From [Eubacterium] saphenum (lineage in GTDB: Bacteria; Bacillota; Clostridia; Lachnospirales; Anaerotignaceae), in contig SFGI01000003.1 in NCBI GenBank assembly GCA_004557645.1, positions 25,858 through 89,857 on the forward strand: 64,000 nucleotides of DNA, in the 5' to 3' direction. Every line of letters starts with the position of its first letter. The first letter of the stretch is position 1. The notes below the pieces were generated by a model. It saw only the letters and a list, made by a program, of their open reading frames with translations, was not told the origin of the DNA and made no database searches. Below are positions 63,714-64,000 of this stretch, piece after piece. The position numbers and the translations under genes are program-made.

Positions 63714-63742
63714 TGAGACGTTTTTGGAACGTCTCTTTTTTA
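63714..63742 (+). terminator. Isolated intrinsic terminator
   Basis: GAGACGTT-tttgg-AACGTCTC followed by TTTTTT. No gene is seen just upstream, so it could end an unannotated small RNA or be a leftover. Confidence 0.75.
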
Positions 63743-63767
63743 TTTCCTGAAAAATGCGAGTTTTAGT

Positions 63768-63814
63768 CAAAATAAAATCCCCGCAGCCGTTGATATTACT
63801 GGCGTTGCGGGGAT
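63768..63814 (-). terminator. Terminator of the right-edge minus-strand gene
   Basis: ATCCCCGCA (63777-63785) and TGCGGGGAT (63806-63814) form a stem; on the minus strand the following bases are TTTATTTTGA. It lies 38 bases past the stop codon of the partial gene. Confidence 0.7.
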
Positions 63815-63851
63815 ATGGTTTAGTCAAAAACAAGTCAGGTTTTTTTATCGT

Positions 63852-64000
63852 TTATTGAGGTGGATTGCAGTCTTTACATGGAGTATATCCAAGATATTTT
63901 GCGTATTCAATATTATATATCCATATTGGATAATCCCAATGATAGCAATCATAGGTATGGTAACGGTAACCGCTTTCTGTAACAATAACTGCGCTGTTAT
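63852..64000 (-). CDS. C-terminal fragment of an unknown protein with a CxxC-type tail
   Basis: The minus strand is open from the right edge to a TAA at 63852-63854, giving 48 codons ending NPPQ. The tail pattern is VTESGYRYHTYDCYHWDYP then AKYLGYTPCKDCNPPQ. It resembles the short C-terminal module VTxTGxxYHxxxCxxL...ARGYTPCxxCxP found at the ends of several secreted or nuclease-like proteins of Firmicutes. The rest of the gene is outside the window. A plausible terminator follows. Confidence 0.65.
   Translation of the reverse strand, partial: NSAVIVTESGYRYHTYDCYHWDYPIWIYNIEYAKYLGYTPCKDCNPPQ

Larger units (their letters stand above)
63514..63851 (+). other. Gene-free spacer between tRNA-Pro and the right-edge gene
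   Basis: No convincing gene is seen on either strand. It holds three hairpin terminators (63528, 63714, and a minus-strand one near 63777) and an AT-rich stretch at 63570-63680 in which CAAGTCA recurs twice within 20 bases (63639-63655). That could be a remnant of an integrated element beside the tRNA, but no integrase or duplicated tRNA end is visible here. Confidence 0.6.

Overview
The window looks like a chromosome segment of a spore-forming, anaerobic Firmicute of class Clostridia, most likely Lachnospirales (Lachnospiraceae or Anaerotignaceae type). The reasons are an alpha/beta small acid-soluble spore protein, the Firmicute-type rimP-nusA-ylxR-ylxQ-infB-rbfA cluster, a CggR-type glycolysis regulator, a pyrB-pyrI aspartate transcarbamylase pair, strong AGGAGG ribosome binding sites and near-consensus sigma-A promoters. 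Genus is not determined. I see no prophage, insertion sequence, CRISPR array or rRNA. This is mostly core chromosome.

Layout. 1-2118: polar amino acid ABC importer (binding protein cut by the left edge, permease, ATPase). 2278-4185: a DUF554 membrane protein facing a LysA/ODC-fold PLP decarboxylase across a shared terminator. 4286-13487: a long translation and RNA operon, rimP-nusA-ylxR-ylxQ-infB-rbfA-nrnA-truB-ribF, ending in an EamA transporter. 13571-16332: rpsO and pnp, each with a structured leader. 16410-20229: M16 peptidase, DUF378 protein, dapF, hflX. 20360-24520: a MacB-like ABC system with a large CARDB-type surface protein. 24639-26195: PrsW-like protease, NUDIX hydrolase, small acidic membrane protein. 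26263-33560: glycolytic cluster cggR-pgk-(polysaccharide deacetylase)-tpiA-gpmI-eno, without gapA. 33653-41043: SASP, dipeptidase, AI-2E family protein, RseC-like and C_GCAxxG_C_C proteins, an unrecognised propeller/coiled-coil protein, DUF2089 and DUF6485 proteins, and an AraC regulator.

41088-50084 (minus): pyrimidine operon pyrC-carB-pyrK-pyrD-pyrF-pyrE-pyrB-pyrI, lacking carA. 50228-59624 (plus): the divergent purine operon purE-purM-purN-purO-type IMP cyclohydrolase-stand-alone AICAR transformylase-purD-purL, led by a ZTP (pfl) riboswitch with an overlapping terminator. 59705-63094: threonine aldolase, prfC, ridA. 63181-63513: two tandem tRNA-Pro(AGG) genes with duplicated promoters. The right edge holds the 3' end of a minus-strand gene.

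The most notable non-coding features are these: (i) a dispersed family of three-hairpin intergenic repeats (five loci) that abut stop codons or ribosome binding sites; (ii) the ZTP riboswitch; (iii) CggR-like operator half-sites at cggR and pgk; (iv) a hairpin with compensatory base changes at the predicted 5' end of both tRNA-Pro precursors; (v) the structured truB-ribF, rpsO and pnp leaders. The nucleotide genes work as two divergent operons from one control region of about 110 bp: UMP synthesis reads left, IMP synthesis reads right.
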